64,000 bases of DNA from Candidatus Gastranaerophilales bacterium (GCA_944322885.1 CALUQH010000024.1:1-64000), one strand, 5' to 3'; positions 40,791 to 52,816 are shown, counted from the first letter of the stretch. The notes: generated by a model not told the origin, from the letters alone. A program made the numbers and translations.

Positions 40791-42485
40791 ATGGGATTGG
40801 CAGCTTCACAAGCAAGATTTTTGGCCATAACTTCACGGAAGATGAACTGTGAATTTCAGTCCATGCAAATTGCACAGGACAAACTTTCAGTTACCCGTGA
40901 CCTGCAATCTGCTGCTACCAAATACCAGAATTCAATGAATGCAACAAAACTTGTCTGGGATACTGATACTGATGAAGTTTATGATTTGTCTTATGATTTA
41001 TTAATGACCCCTTCAGCCTTGAATGATTATAACCCGTATTTGATTACGGATGCACAGGGCAAAATTGTTCTTAGTGATACTATGTTTGCGGCAGCTCTGG
41101 AGGCCGGTATTATTAATGAAAAAGGTGACCCGACCGGTAAGGCAATGTACACACAATCCGGTATTGAAATCGGCGGGGAAAAAGTCACTGCAGGTTCCCG
41201 TGATGCATTTATAGATGCACTTGTCAGCAATGGTGAACTTGCAGCAACAACTGCAGATTCTGTTAAGTCTCATGATTATACCAAATCAGGAATCGGTGGA
41301 GAAATTCTTGACAAAACAATTGCAAACGCCTTGACAATAACAGCTTTAATACAGGAATTATCTGGAACATATGAAGAAGATGATGAGAGTGGTCATAAAG
41401 AAGGTGAATTAAAATACAGCTTTGCAGAGGCATTAGGGATAGATTTAAGTGATTCTAGTACTGCGGATAAAAAAATGGATGATATGTTCTGTTATACTAC
41501 TTCTCCTAATACTTCAGAACAGAATGAGGATGGGGATTATATAATTTCAAATAATGGAACCGCATTAACCAGAGACGAAATAAAAAATCTGTCTATCGGT
41601 GATTTGCTGTCCGGTAAATATTCTATAACAAAAGTAGGCGCAGATGATTTCGATGTAAAAGCTGAGATATTAGAAAAACTTGCTACTGCTCTTGGGTATG
41701 ATGGAGGCGATAAAATTACCGGTATAGGGATAAATGTTGATGACCAATCGGCTAGTGCTCTTAGTTCTGCACTAAGTTTTACAAACCAGCATTATCTTGA
41801 TAATGCGGAAACTGTCAGCGGCGGTAGTACAGCCCAGAAAATTGCAAATCTAATTAACAAATCACCTGATTATAACGGTGTTATTCATTCAGATGTCGGG
41901 GAATCTGTAAGTTTAACGAACCTGTTGAAAACATATTTGACTTATTTTGCGATAGCTCTTGACGGAGCTGAAAGTACTTTATTTAGTATTGAAGATAAAA
42001 CATCAGAAAGTCAATATGTTACAGATGATTATAATTACTATTTCCTTATAAGCGACAGTGAAGCTGTTACTGAAACGGACTTATTAACTACAGATTTTTA
42101 TAACCAGTTGTATAACCAGATATGTACGAACGGTGCCACCACAGATGCAATCAAAAGAGATATGGTGCAAGATCCGGAGTATTTGATGCAGGCCTTGAAA
42201 AACGGTCAGTTATTTATTTCCAGCTTAAATACAGACGGATATTTCTATCAGGGACATTATACATTAAACGGCTACGTTGCCGAGGTTACTGATGAAGCAG
42301 CAATTGCACAGGCTGAAATGGAGTACGAAATTACAAAAACCAAGTTGAATTATAAAGAAGAAACACTTGATTTGAAAATGAAAAATATAGATACTGAATT
42401 ATCGGCGTTAACAACCGAATATGATACGGTTAAAAACCTTATCAGTAAAAACGTCGAAAAAGTATTTACAATGTTTAGTACTTAG
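40791..42485 (+). CDS. Large flagellin-like / type III-like filament candidate
   Basis: A 564-residue protein that does not match a named family for me. The N-terminal ~60 residues are helical and resemble export and polymerisation segments of flagellin-like proteins: MGLAASQARFLAITSRKMNC, then SVTRDLQSAATKYQNSMNA. The C-terminal ~70 residues are a coiled coil (EITKTKLNYKEETLDLKMKN; LSALTTEYDTVKNLISKN) ending KVFTMFST. The middle (~90-490) is variable and Ser/Thr/Asp/Gly-rich. Helical conserved ends around a variable centre are the plan of flagellin, hook-associated and EspA-like filaments. No signal peptide is present, which fits type III export. AGAAAGGA precedes the ATG. Confidence 0.5.
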   Translation: MGLAASQARFLAITSRKMNCEFQSMQIAQDKLSVTRDLQSAATKYQNSMNATKLVWDTDTDEVYDLSYDLLMTPSALNDYNPYLITDAQGKIVLSDTMFAAALEAGIINEKGDPTGKAMYTQSGIEIGGEKVTAGSRDAFIDALVSNGELAATTADSVKSHDYTKSGIGGEILDKTIANALTITALIQELSGTYEEDDESGHKEGELKYSFAEALGIDLSDSSTADKKMDDMFCYTTSPNTSEQNEDGDYIISNNGTALTRDEIKNLSIGDLLSGKYSITKVGADDFDVKAEILEKLATALGYDGGDKITGIGINVDDQSASALSSALSFTNQHYLDNAETVSGGSTAQKIANLINKSPDYNGVIHSDVGESVSLTNLLKTYLTYFAIALDGAESTLFSIEDKTSESQYVTDDYNYYFLISDSEAVTETDLLTTDFYNQLYNQICTNGATTDAIKRDMVQDPEYLMQALKNGQLFISSLNTDGYFYQGHYTLNGYVAEVTDEAAIAQAEMEYEITKTKLNYKEETLDLKMKNIDTELSALTTEYDTVKNLISKNVEKVFTMFST

Positions 42486-42590
42486 TAAATCTATTATGTA
42501 AAATATAAATATTTCCTTAAGGGATATCAATTTTTCCTTGTCCATGTTAGTATTATAAATATAATACCAGACGGAGAGGAAAATTTTATA

Positions 42591-45227
42591 ATGATAAGTT
42601 TCTTATTAAAGTTATTAGGCGACCCTAACGAGAAAAAAATTAAAAGTATAATGGGGATAATTGATCATATTAATGCGCTTGAACCTCAGTTTGAAAAGAT
42701 GACGGATGAAGAATTACGCGCTAAAACAGATGAGTTTAAAGCTATTCTTGCAAAACGTCCCACATCAAACGATTTTAAAACGGATAGAAAACTTGAAAAA
42801 GAAGCCCTTGATAAAATTTTACCTGAAGCTTTTGCAACTGTCAGAGAAGCAGGTAAACGCGTTTTAAATATGCGTCATTTTGATGTTCAGCTTATAGGCG
42901 GATATTTTTTACATAACGGTCATATCGCAGAGATGAGAACAGGTGAAGGTAAAACCCTTGTTGCGACTTTACCGGCATATTTGAACGCCCTAACCGGAAA
43001 AGGCGTGCATGTTATTACCGTAAATGACTATCTGGCTAAACGTGACAGCGAATGGATGGGTAAGATATATAAATTTTTGGGGCTTACTGTTGGTGTAATT
43101 CTCTCCGGCGGCCGAACTGCAGATGATTTTGCAGCTAAAAAAGCAGCTTATGACTGTGATATTACTTACGGAACAAATAATGAATTCGGTTTTGACTATC
43201 TTCGTGATAATATGGCCGCAAGTCTGGATATGCTTGTTCAAAGGCCTTATAACTATGCTATTATCGATGAAGTTGACAGTATTTTAATTGATGAGGCCAG
43301 AACTCCGTTAATTATCAGCGGACGTCTTGAAAAATCCGCCGAAACTTATAAGCTTATGGCAAAAATTGCTCCACAGCTTGAAAAGGTTAAGGATTACGAA
43401 GTTGATGAAAAAAATAAGAACATCATCTTGACAGAAGACGGTATTGACAGAGCTCAGGAACTTATAGGCGTTAAAGATCTTTTTGATATTAACACACAAT
43501 ATGCACACCATCTTTTACAGGCGTTGAAAGCCAAAGAATTGTTTGTCAAAGATACTGACTATGTTGTTAAAAACGGTGAAGTAATGATTGTTGATGAATT
43601 TACGGGACGTCTTATGGAAGGCAGACGCTGGTCAGACGGACTTCATCAGGCAATCGAAGCAAAAGAAGGGGTTAAAATTCAGGACGAAACCCAAACACTT
43701 GCAAGTATTACATTCCAGAATTTGTTCAGATTATATCCGAAGTTATCCGGTATGACAGGTACTGCGATGACTGAAGAAGCTGAATTCGGAAAAATTTATA
43801 ACCTTGAAGTTACGACAATTCCGACTAATAAGCCTGATATCAGAATTAATTACCCTGATGTTATTTATAAAACTGAACGTGCAAAATTCAATGCGGTTAT
43901 AGAAGATATTATACAAATGCATAAAGTTGGAAGACCTGTTCTTGTCGGTACAATAAGTATTGAAAAATCTGAATATGTGTCGGCACTGTTAAAGCAGCGA
44001 AAAATTCCTCATCATGTTTTGAATGCAAAACACCATGAGAAAGAGGCTTATATTATAGCGCAGGCAGGTCGTGTCGGAGCTGTTACAATCGCAACGAATA
44101 TGGCAGGCCGAGGAACAGATATTCTGTTAGGCGGTAATGCAGAATTTCTTGCAAAAGATATGCTTGACAGCAAGGGGATAACTCCTGACAGCCCTAACTA
44201 CGAAGAAGAAAAAAATAAAGCGCTTGCAGAAGCACGTGCAATAACAGAATCTGAACATGCAAAAGTTGTTGAAGCGGGCGGGTTACACGTTATAGGAACA
44301 GAGCGCCACGAATCCAGACGTATTGATAATCAGTTGAGGGGCCGTGCGGCACGTCAGGGGGATCCTGGTTCTACAAGATTTTTCCTTTCAATGGAAGACA
44401 ATTTGATGAGAATTTTCGGTGGCGAAAAAATGATGGCGTTGATGGATATGCTCAACGTTGAAGAAAATATGGCTATTGAAAATACGCTTATTACAAAACA
44501 AATTCAATCAGCACAGAAAAAAGTCGAAACTTATCATTTTGATATAAGAAAATCAGTTCTTGAATATGATGATGTTATGAATATTCAGAGGGAAAAATTC
44601 TACGCACAGCGCCGTAAAGTTCTTGCCGGAAAAGATCTGTCAGAAGATATTTACTATATGATAGAAAAAGAAATAGACAGACTTTTAAGAAGCTACATTG
44701 CTCCAGACCTTCATCCCGAAGAATATGTTTACGAAGATTTGCAGACAATGATAAAAGAACTTCATTCAATTATTCCGCAATTGTCAGGAATTCAGGTTTC
44801 TGATGTTCAGAATTTGAGATTTGAACCTATTTACGATAAGTTGAAATCTCTTGCAATAAGTGCATACAGACAACATGAAGAAGAAATTATAAATTTCTAT
44901 AATCAGGTTATTTCGCAGTATGATCCAAATGCTGAATTGCAGGAACCATTCAGTGATAACAATGTTGTAAGAAACCTTGAAAAAGATATCCTGCTTCGTG
45001 TTGTTGACAACAAATGGATTGATCACCTTCATAATATTGATATGCTGAGGGATGGTATCGGGCTTCGTGCTTACGGGCAGAAAGATCCGTTGATTGAGTA
45101 TAAACGCGAAGCTTATGATTTGTTTAACAAAATGATGTATGAAATTCAGGGCGATACCGTAAAACACCTGTTTAGAACCAAATTTGGTATACAGGTTATC
45201 GGACCTGATAACGAAGATGTCGCATAA
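42591..45227 (+). CDS. secA: Protein translocase subunit SecA
   Basis: An 878-residue SecA, the ATPase that drives proteins through SecYEG. Landmarks are [20 protein letters not shown] (Walker A), [36 protein letters not shown] (DEVD), [18 protein letters not shown] and [20 protein letters not shown]. The C-terminus ends without the usual zinc-binding CxCx8CH tail, so SecB-type docking is unlikely. GAGAGGAAAA precedes the ATG. ychF follows after ~25 nt. Confidence 0.97.
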   Translation: MISFLLKLLGDPNEKKIKSIMGIIDHINALEPQFEKMTDEELRAKTDEFKAILAKRPTSNDFKTDRKLEKEALDKILPEAFATVREAGKRVLNMRHFDVQLIGGYFLHNGHIAEMRTGEGKTLVATLPAYLNALTGKGVHVITVNDYLAKRDSEWMGKIYKFLGLTVGVILSGGRTADDFAAKKAAYDCDITYGTNNEFGFDYLRDNMAASLDMLVQRPYNYAIIDEVDSILIDEARTPLIISGRLEKSAETYKLMAKIAPQLEKVKDYEVDEKNKNIILTEDGIDRAQELIGVKDLFDINTQYAHHLLQALKAKELFVKDTDYVVKNGEVMIVDEFTGRLMEGRRWSDGLHQAIEAKEGVKIQDETQTLASITFQNLFRLYPKLSGMTGTAMTEEAEFGKIYNLEVTTIPTNKPDIRINYPDVIYKTERAKFNAVIEDIIQMHKVGRPVLVGTISIEKSEYVSALLKQRKIPHHVLNAKHHEKEAYIIAQAGRVGAVTIATNMAGRGTDILLGGNAEFLAKDMLDSKGITPDSPNYEEEKNKALAEARAITESEHAKVVEAGGLHVIGTERHESRRIDNQLRGRAARQGDPGSTRFFLSMEDNLMRIFGGEKMMALMDMLNVEENMAIENTLITKQIQSAQKKVETYHFDIRKSVLEYDDVMNIQREKFYAQRRKVLAGKDLSEDIYYMIEKEIDRLLRSYIAPDLHPEEYVYEDLQTMIKELHSIIPQLSGIQVSDVQNLRFEPIYDKLKSLAISAYRQHEEEIINFYNQVISQYDPNAELQEPFSDNNVVRNLEKDILLRVVDNKWIDHLHNIDMLRDGIGLRAYGQKDPLIEYKREAYDLFNKMMYEIQGDTVKHLFRTKFGIQVIGPDNEDVA

Positions 45228-45252
45228 ATAGGAAGTAAAAGGAAATATAAAT

Positions 45253-46350
45253 ATGCTTAGAACTGGAATTGTAGGACTGCCTAATGTTGGGAAATCAACT
45301 TTATTTAATGCTTTAACAAGTGCAAAAAATGCGCAGAGTGCTAATTACCCGTTTTGTACTATTGAACCGAATGTCGGGGTTGTTAATGTCCCTGATGAAA
45401 GGCTTGCCGTACTTGCAAAACTTTGCAAAACGGATGTGATTATTCCGACAGCAATCGAATTTGTGGATATCGCGGGTTTGGTGAAAGGCGCAAGCAAAGG
45501 TGAAGGTCTTGGCAACCAATTTTTGCACAATATAAGAGAAGTCGATGCGATTATTCAGGTTGTAAGATGTTTTGATGATCCGAATACTATCCATGTTGCA
45601 GGTAAAGTAAATCCGCTTGATGATATTGAAGTAATTAATACAGAACTTGCTCTGGCAGATCTTGCCTCTGTCGAAAAACGTCAGGCAAGAATTTCCAAAC
45701 AGGCAAAAGGCGGCGACAAAGCTGCCGTATTAGAAGACGGTGTTTTAACTAAGTTAACCGATTTGCTTTCCGAAGGTACATTTATTAATGTTAAAGATCA
45801 TTTTAATGAAGATGAAATCCCTGTTGTAAAACAACTTAACCTGATGTCAACAAAACCTGTAATTTATGCAGCGAATGTTTCAGAATACGATTTAAAAGAC
45901 GGAAATGCTTATACTCAGCAAGTTAAAGAATATGCTTCAAAACATAATGCAGAAGTAGTCCTGATTTCTGCCAAGATTGAAGAAGAACTTGCAGAACTTG
46001 GTGCTGACGAAGCCAAAGAGTATTTAAAAGAATTAGGTGTTGAAGACAGCGGTATAGACAGGATGATAAAATCTGTTTATAAACTGTTAAATTTACTTAC
46101 GTTTATAACTGCCGGAGAAAAAGAAGTTCATGCTTGGACAGTTCCGGCGGGTGCAAAAGCTCCTCAGGCGGCAGGCGTTATTCATACTGATTTTGAAAAA
46201 GGATTTATCAGAGCTGAAATTACACCTTATGACGATTTTGTAAAATACGGTTCTTACGCTGCCTGCAAAGAAAAAGGTGTTACCCGTCTTGAAGGAAAAG
46301 ATTATATTGTTCAGGATGGAGATTTGGTTCATTTCAGATTTGCGGTTTAG
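45253..46350 (+). CDS. ychF: Redox-regulated ATPase YchF (Obg family)
   Basis: A 365-residue Obg-family P-loop protein that binds ATP and associates with ribosomes. Landmarks are GIVGLPNVGKSTLFNALTSA, ANYPFCTIEPNVGVVNVPDE, FVDIAGLVKGASKGEGLGN, the variant G4 motif YAANVSEYD and a C-terminal TGS-like domain (TAGEKEVHAWTVPAGAKAPQ to the end). Length is typical. AAAAGGAAA precedes the ATG, and a terminator follows. Confidence 0.96.
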   Translation: MLRTGIVGLPNVGKSTLFNALTSAKNAQSANYPFCTIEPNVGVVNVPDERLAVLAKLCKTDVIIPTAIEFVDIAGLVKGASKGEGLGNQFLHNIREVDAIIQVVRCFDDPNTIHVAGKVNPLDDIEVINTELALADLASVEKRQARISKQAKGGDKAAVLEDGVLTKLTDLLSEGTFINVKDHFNEDEIPVVKQLNLMSTKPVIYAANVSEYDLKDGNAYTQQVKEYASKHNAEVVLISAKIEEELAELGADEAKEYLKELGVEDSGIDRMIKSVYKLLNLLTFITAGEKEVHAWTVPAGAKAPQAAGVIHTDFEKGFIRAEITPYDDFVKYGSYAACKEKGVTRLEGKDYIVQDGDLVHFRFAV

Positions 46351-46357
46351 ATATAAA

Positions 46358-46388
46358 ACAACATCCGGTTATTAACCGGATGTTTTAT
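46358..46388. terminator. Terminator between ychF and the GH13 gene
   Basis: ACATCCGGTT / AACCGGATGT stem with a 3-nt loop and T/A flanks. It can act for both convergent genes. Confidence 0.82.
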
Positions 46389-46400
46389 TTTATGTAGTTT

Positions 46401-49400
46401 TTATTTACTTATTAATGCAAGTTTTGAACCGGTTGTAACTTCTGCTTTTTGTTTGTATGAATTTTGAGGTGTGAAGTTATATTGCGGGTTATATAAAATT
46501 CTTCTTCCGGTAAAACTCGGGGTTTCTTTCTTGAAATTAGGATCATAATAAAGAATCAATGTAGAGTCTTTAAATTTGATAGGTTGATGATCAGGACCTG
46601 TTATCTGGTTATTTCCGTTAACATAATAGATTTTTGTATCCTTCTCGTCGGCATTTCTGAACATTAATCCTGGTTTAAGTCCGCCGGGTAAACCTACATT
46701 TTCATCGGCTTCATTAAGATCAATATTGTCTAATACTATATATTGTGAATCATAATAGTCATCATATTTATGCGTTAGGCCGGTAGTATTAAATACGGAA
46801 ACAGTCATTCGTCCGTCAGGACTTTGTCTTAGTAACGCGGATACTTTAATATTTTTGTTGCCTTCTTTAGCATCTTGCGGTTTTAAAACAAATGGTGTCC
46901 CATCATTCAATGGCTGTAATTCTTTTCTTGTGCGTAAATTATAAGCTAGTTCGAGATACTCTTTAAAGCGTTTTACAAATTCTTTTTTGTCAGCCCATTC
47001 CTCATGGATTATATTTCTGTTTTGAAGATACATATTTTTAGTAGTAGTTTCAAAACCCGTTGAACCATACTCATCGCCTGCAAACAATGTCGGGTTTCCA
47101 AGCAGTGCTACTAAAAATTTTGTCTGCCCTAACAGTTTTGACATTGCAGGATCAATGATATTTTCAAGAGCTCTGTCTTTAAGTTTTGTTTTTTCACTAT
47201 TTGTTAAACTTTTTGATTTATCAGGCTCCAGATAATCCATTTCGGTAAGAACTAAATCCAGTGCGGTATTGTAGTCTTTTGCACCAAACCCTTCAGCCTC
47301 AAAAACTTTATCTTTGAAGCGTCCTCCGGCAATATTTGATAAAGCTTTGAGCATCATCTCATAAAGGTATTTGCTTCTTTCTCCGCCGGCATTTATTTCG
47401 TTTGTGGCTTTCCCCATTCCGCTGGCAATAGATTCACATTTTGCTATTGCAAGAGTGCTTACGCGGTTAAAGTCGTAAGCATTAACCTCATCGCTGTTAA
47501 TTTTATCGCCGTATCCTTTTGCATTTAAGATTTTGTATGCTCTTTCACGGTAATCATAATTACTTTGTTCTGTCAAATCTGTGTAAACCATATCCATATC
47601 CATTGCAAAGCCGTCTAAAGCACGGGCTTTATCATGGTTTCCTGCAAAAGTGTACGAATATAAAAGGGATTCCAGCGGGCCTGATGTTATAAAGTTTACA
47701 AGTTGTTTATAAACCGATTCGCCATGTTCAAGCCCTTTATCCGGAGAATGTTCTCCGTCAAACTCAAATTCTTTGCCAAAAATTCTTGTCAAATCTGATG
47801 CAAAGTAGCCGTAATTTGCCAGTGTCGTGAAACCGGCTTCGTTTATTAATTTTTTTACGGCTTCCTTCGTATTTGAAAATCTTGTGCCTGATTTTTCTCC
47901 TTTGCCGGCTCCATAAATCTGGTCTTCGTTAGTAACTTCTGCCGCGATATAAGCATCAGGATGATATTCTTTTACTGCATCTGAGAATTTTGACCAGAAT
48001 TTAATAATATTATTCCATGTATATTCAAAATCTGTTTTTTGGTTTTTTAAAGAACCTATATCGCCTATATCTTTTGTCGCGTCTATTCTCCAATCCAAAC
48101 CGGCCTCTGTTCTGTTTACAATCATTTCTGCAAGTTTAAAGCTATTAGCATCAGTTCCTTGAATAGATTTCCACAGGGCATTTGTAAAATCATTTTTATC
48201 GTTTTCATTAATTTTTTTAATTCTGGTTCTGATTTTCGATACTAAGGATATAGCTTCATCTTCAGGACTTACCGGGATTATTCCCATACCTAGCAATGAA
48301 GTATTTTTTAAATTTTTGTAATTATATGTGATTTCTCCTGTTTCTTTATCATAAGTAAATTTAGCATCTGGAGAAACAGATTTGATTATTGCAAATCTGG
48401 CAATTTCCGAAGTTAAAATAGGTATTACGTATTTGCCGTAATCCGTAGGATTGCCGTTTTTGTCGCGAAGTTTATTTCCACTGTCTTTTTCAATTCTGGT
48501 TTCAAGAGATTTGAGAATTTCTTCGGCGAAAGTTTTCATCTCGTTTGTGTACATTCTGTCAGTCAATTCATAAGCGTGTTTAAATTGCGGAAGTACATGT
48601 TTGTTGCCGTTTTTGTACATATCAAAACGACTTACGCCGAGCTGCTTATCAGTAATTGCACGTTTTGTCATAAACGGTGAAGCCAATACTGCCGCGATGT
48701 CATCTCCAACCTCAACAGAATCCAGAGGTAAATCCATAAGACCACGTATAACCAAATCGTCATACGAATCATTTGAATCTGTACCGTGGAGGAAATATGA
48801 ACCGTTCAGCACATTTGTAACAATATCTTCATTTACATCCATATCTTTCGGGAGTATTTGTCCGTTTGACAAAGATGTAATTTTTTCCATTATTTCATGA
48901 GGATTTTTGCCTTTTATATTTTTTAAATTTTGAGCTACATAAAGATTTAGTATATCATTTGTTTTTTTTGTCCAGAATTTTGCGGAAGAAATTGCATAAT
49001 CCTGAACCTGCATATTATTTTGTTTTAATATTTCAGCAGCCTCTGCACGTTTGTTAGGATTTAATATGTTTTTAAGTTTTTGGGTATCGGTATGTGAATA
49101 AACATAGTTTAATTTTGCAATATCCGGGTTTGCATCCCATGTTTCAAAGCCGCTTTCATGTTTGCCGTCAAGACCGAAATATTCAAAGTGGGATACAATT
49201 CTTGTACCTAATCCGCTGTAAAGTTTAATTCTTTTTTCCGGCTGAACTTTTTTATTATATTCGTTCAGATTTTCAACATTTTTTTTGTAAGTGTCGGAAT
49301 CTATTCTAAAGCTGTACGGAACAACAGTATCATTATGTGTATTAATGTCTATGTGGTCGGAGTTAATCTTGTTATAGGCACGGATTAAGTCTTCACTAGA

Positions 49401-50516
49401 CATTTTTTCCGCATTTTTTATTCTGTTATCGTAAATTTGTATGTATGTTGGTTTTTTCGCATCATATAAATGATTGCGTCTGATTTTAACTGAACCGTCT
49501 GGGTTTTGCTCAAATGTATATTTAGCATTAACAAGTCTGTGTGTAATATGTTTTGTCTGTTTACCAAATACACCAAGGCTCAGCGGACCTGATTGAAGAT
49601 CGGAAATTTTGAACCAGTTCATATATGGAGATTGTGTACCCCATTGTAAAATGTGTTTGAAGTGAATCCCCTCAAGACCCTCGTTTACATAAGCCCCGTC
49701 AGCAACAAGGTTCATACCTTTAGCAAAAAGTTTTTTCTGTAAGGATGTGTAATTATTAATATTGCCAAGGCTGTGAGCCATCTGCATACAGTTTTTATTC
49801 CAGTAGGCATGGGCCGTAAGGCTGTCATCTGTAAATAAAGGCAGAGTTATTATTCTTGTAAAATTATCAAGTTTCCCATCTTCAAGGTCTTTTTCAATAC
49901 CGGCAAGCGAACCGCCGATTTTATTTGCAAATGTTTTTGAAACATGTCTTAAATTATTAATGTGGGGATTTTTAACAATTTTGTTTTTATCATCATAAAT
50001 CCACATTACATTATTAATATCAGGGATAATTAGTTTCATTGCTCCGCCTTTTGAAACGGTGGAAGCTCTGTCTGTTACAATATTATATATTTCCCAGGGT
50101 TTTTTATAGGCTTCATTTATAATATTTCCTGCTTCTATTTCCCATTTTGCATCTTTACGTGTCCCTTTCGGATATAATTTATAATGATAAGCAAAAGCTT
50201 CATCAGGGGCTATGCCAAACTCTCCGGTCAAATCAACTTTAGTTGCCTTGCCGCTTTTTAACTTAAGTCCTTTTTCTTTCGGATCGGCATCTTCAGGATT
50301 TTCTGGCTCCCAAGGGCGTATACCCGTTACAAAATAGTTGCCGTTCGGATCTTTATCAACTTTAAAAATTTCCAAATAGCAATCGTATTTGCTGTCATCA
50401 TAAACATAGTTAAATTCATACTCTTTGTCGCCATAATCGGATTTTACGGGTTTATATCCTTCAAATTTAATATTATTATTGGTTTTGGGTACGTTTAAAC
50501 TAAGATTGACTTTCAC
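46401..50516 (-). CDS. Very large GH13-type alpha-glucan enzyme with F-E-G N-terminal motif
   Basis: A 1371-residue protein. Residues ~1-150 contain the shared motif NNNIKFEGYK and a CBM48-like region (AFAYHYKLYPKGTRKDAKW). The TIM-barrel catalytic part shows GH13 strands: GLDWRIDATKDIG (nucleophile Asp), AYIAAEVTNE (acid Glu) and TFAGNHDKARAL (third Asp). The end has a beta-sandwich feel (ALLRQSPDGRMTVSVFNTTG). It is far longer than normal amylases or branching enzymes (~600-750), with long insertions around residues 350-750. It probably acts on glycogen or starch; specificity is unknown. The GTG at 50516 is chosen because AAGGAG lies 9 nt upstream. Confidence 0.8.
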   Translation of the reverse strand: MKVNLSLNVPKTNNNIKFEGYKPVKSDYGDKEYEFNYVYDDSKYDCYLEIFKVDKDPNGNYFVTGIRPWEPENPEDADPKEKGLKLKSGKATKVDLTGEFGIAPDEAFAYHYKLYPKGTRKDAKWEIEAGNIINEAYKKPWEIYNIVTDRASTVSKGGAMKLIIPDINNVMWIYDDKNKIVKNPHINNLRHVSKTFANKIGGSLAGIEKDLEDGKLDNFTRIITLPLFTDDSLTAHAYWNKNCMQMAHSLGNINNYTSLQKKLFAKGMNLVADGAYVNEGLEGIHFKHILQWGTQSPYMNWFKISDLQSGPLSLGVFGKQTKHITHRLVNAKYTFEQNPDGSVKIRRNHLYDAKKPTYIQIYDNRIKNAEKMSSEDLIRAYNKINSDHIDINTHNDTVVPYSFRIDSDTYKKNVENLNEYNKKVQPEKRIKLYSGLGTRIVSHFEYFGLDGKHESGFETWDANPDIAKLNYVYSHTDTQKLKNILNPNKRAEAAEILKQNNMQVQDYAISSAKFWTKKTNDILNLYVAQNLKNIKGKNPHEIMEKITSLSNGQILPKDMDVNEDIVTNVLNGSYFLHGTDSNDSYDDLVIRGLMDLPLDSVEVGDDIAAVLASPFMTKRAITDKQLGVSRFDMYKNGNKHVLPQFKHAYELTDRMYTNEMKTFAEEILKSLETRIEKDSGNKLRDKNGNPTDYGKYVIPILTSEIARFAIIKSVSPDAKFTYDKETGEITYNYKNLKNTSLLGMGIIPVSPEDEAISLVSKIRTRIKKINENDKNDFTNALWKSIQGTDANSFKLAEMIVNRTEAGLDWRIDATKDIGDIGSLKNQKTDFEYTWNNIIKFWSKFSDAVKEYHPDAYIAAEVTNEDQIYGAGKGEKSGTRFSNTKEAVKKLINEAGFTTLANYGYFASDLTRIFGKEFEFDGEHSPDKGLEHGESVYKQLVNFITSGPLESLLYSYTFAGNHDKARALDGFAMDMDMVYTDLTEQSNYDYRERAYKILNAKGYGDKINSDEVNAYDFNRVSTLAIAKCESIASGMGKATNEINAGGERSKYLYEMMLKALSNIAGGRFKDKVFEAEGFGAKDYNTALDLVLTEMDYLEPDKSKSLTNSEKTKLKDRALENIIDPAMSKLLGQTKFLVALLGNPTLFAGDEYGSTGFETTTKNMYLQNRNIIHEEWADKKEFVKRFKEYLELAYNLRTRKELQPLNDGTPFVLKPQDAKEGNKNIKVSALLRQSPDGRMTVSVFNTTGLTHKYDDYYDSQYIVLDNIDLNEADENVGLPGGLKPGLMFRNADEKDTKIYYVNGNNQITGPDHQPIKFKDSTLILYYDPNFKKETPSFTGRRILYNPQYNFTPQNSYKQKAEVTTGSKLALISK

Positions 50517-50660
50517 TATAAAACACTCCTTACTACTAAATTTATAACTCAACTGAAGATTTTTTTTTGTCATGATGTATTATTTTATTAAGAAAATTTT
50601 ACAAAAAAAGATATAAAAAATCTTTCTTGGTATAATGCAGCTTGAAAAGGAGAAAAATAA

Positions 50661-51929
<1,269 letters not shown>

Positions 51930-51937
51930 TTAAAACA

Positions 51938-52816
51938 TTAAAATAAATATGAAAGAAGTACCGTTGAAATCAATTTAACGGTATTTCTTTTTCCTAATTT
52001 TTCTCTTTCCTGCCATAAAAATCTGATTGTTTCGGGACGGATTTTAATGTTATTTTGAATGTTTATTTTTGTTATATAATCGCTGTGCAGTCTTTTATCC
52101 CCTGTTACAAGAGAACAGTTGCCGGCATTATTTTTATGGCGTCTGTAACCAATAAGAGGTGTGAAAATTATTGCCGAACCACCTATTAAATTTGCAAAAT
52201 TAAACAAAAATTTATCGGGACAAATTTTCCACTTATCAGCATTTTTGTAATCTGGTATTAATTCAATTGACGCTTTTCTGAACATTGCAGAACTGTTAGG
52301 AGACCAGTACCAGCCTCCGAAACGTTTATTTTTTAATATTTTAAAATTGACTTTTTCTCCTGTAAGCAAAGTTTCAAGATTATCGCAATGCGGTGATGCT
52401 TTTGAATACATTGTGTGAATTTCATTATCTTCCCCTATTTCAGCAATCTGACAGGAGGTAAAAGCAACGGAACTCTCAAGATGGACTCTTATGTGGTTTT
52501 GTGCATATTCAGGCATTAATATATCATCGCTGTCTATAAAACTTACAAACTGTCCTTTTGCAGCTTTAAGTCCTGTTATCATTGATGCAAGCTGGCCGGA
52601 ATTTTCTTTATGTTTAATTAAAGTGATTTTTAAATCCTGATTATACGATATAAAATCTTCTATGATATTACATGAATTATCGCTTGAGCAGTCATCAACA
52701 ATTATAATTTCAAAATTTTTATAGGTTTGCAACTTAATACTTGCAAGCGTTTCCGCTATATATTTTTCGTAATTATATGATGTTACGACAAATGAAACAA
52801 GCGGGAGTTTAAGCAT
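51938..52816 (-). CDS. Family 2 glycosyltransferase
   Basis: A 292-residue GT-A fold glycosyltransferase. The nucleotide-sugar site has PLVSFVVTSYNYEKYIAETL and IIIVDDCSSDN; the metal site is the SFIDSDDIL DxD-type motif, and RFGGWYWSPNSSAMFRK lies in the acceptor half. No membrane segment is seen, so it acts at the cytoplasmic face, probably in surface polysaccharide or glycolipid synthesis. The ATG at 52816 overlaps the end of the TerC-like gene by 8 nt, so it is translationally coupled. An earlier in-frame start at 52894 would overlap by 86 nt and is less likely. Confidence 0.88.
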   Translation of the reverse strand: MLKLPLVSFVVTSYNYEKYIAETLASIKLQTYKNFEIIIVDDCSSDNSCNIIEDFISYNQDLKITLIKHKENSGQLASMITGLKAAKGQFVSFIDSDDILMPEYAQNHIRVHLESSVAFTSCQIAEIGEDNEIHTMYSKASPHCDNLETLLTGEKVNFKILKNKRFGGWYWSPNSSAMFRKASIELIPDYKNADKWKICPDKFLFNFANLIGGSAIIFTPLIGYRRHKNNAGNCSLVTGDKRLHSDYITKINIQNNIKIRPETIRFLWQEREKLGKRNTVKLISTVLLSYLF

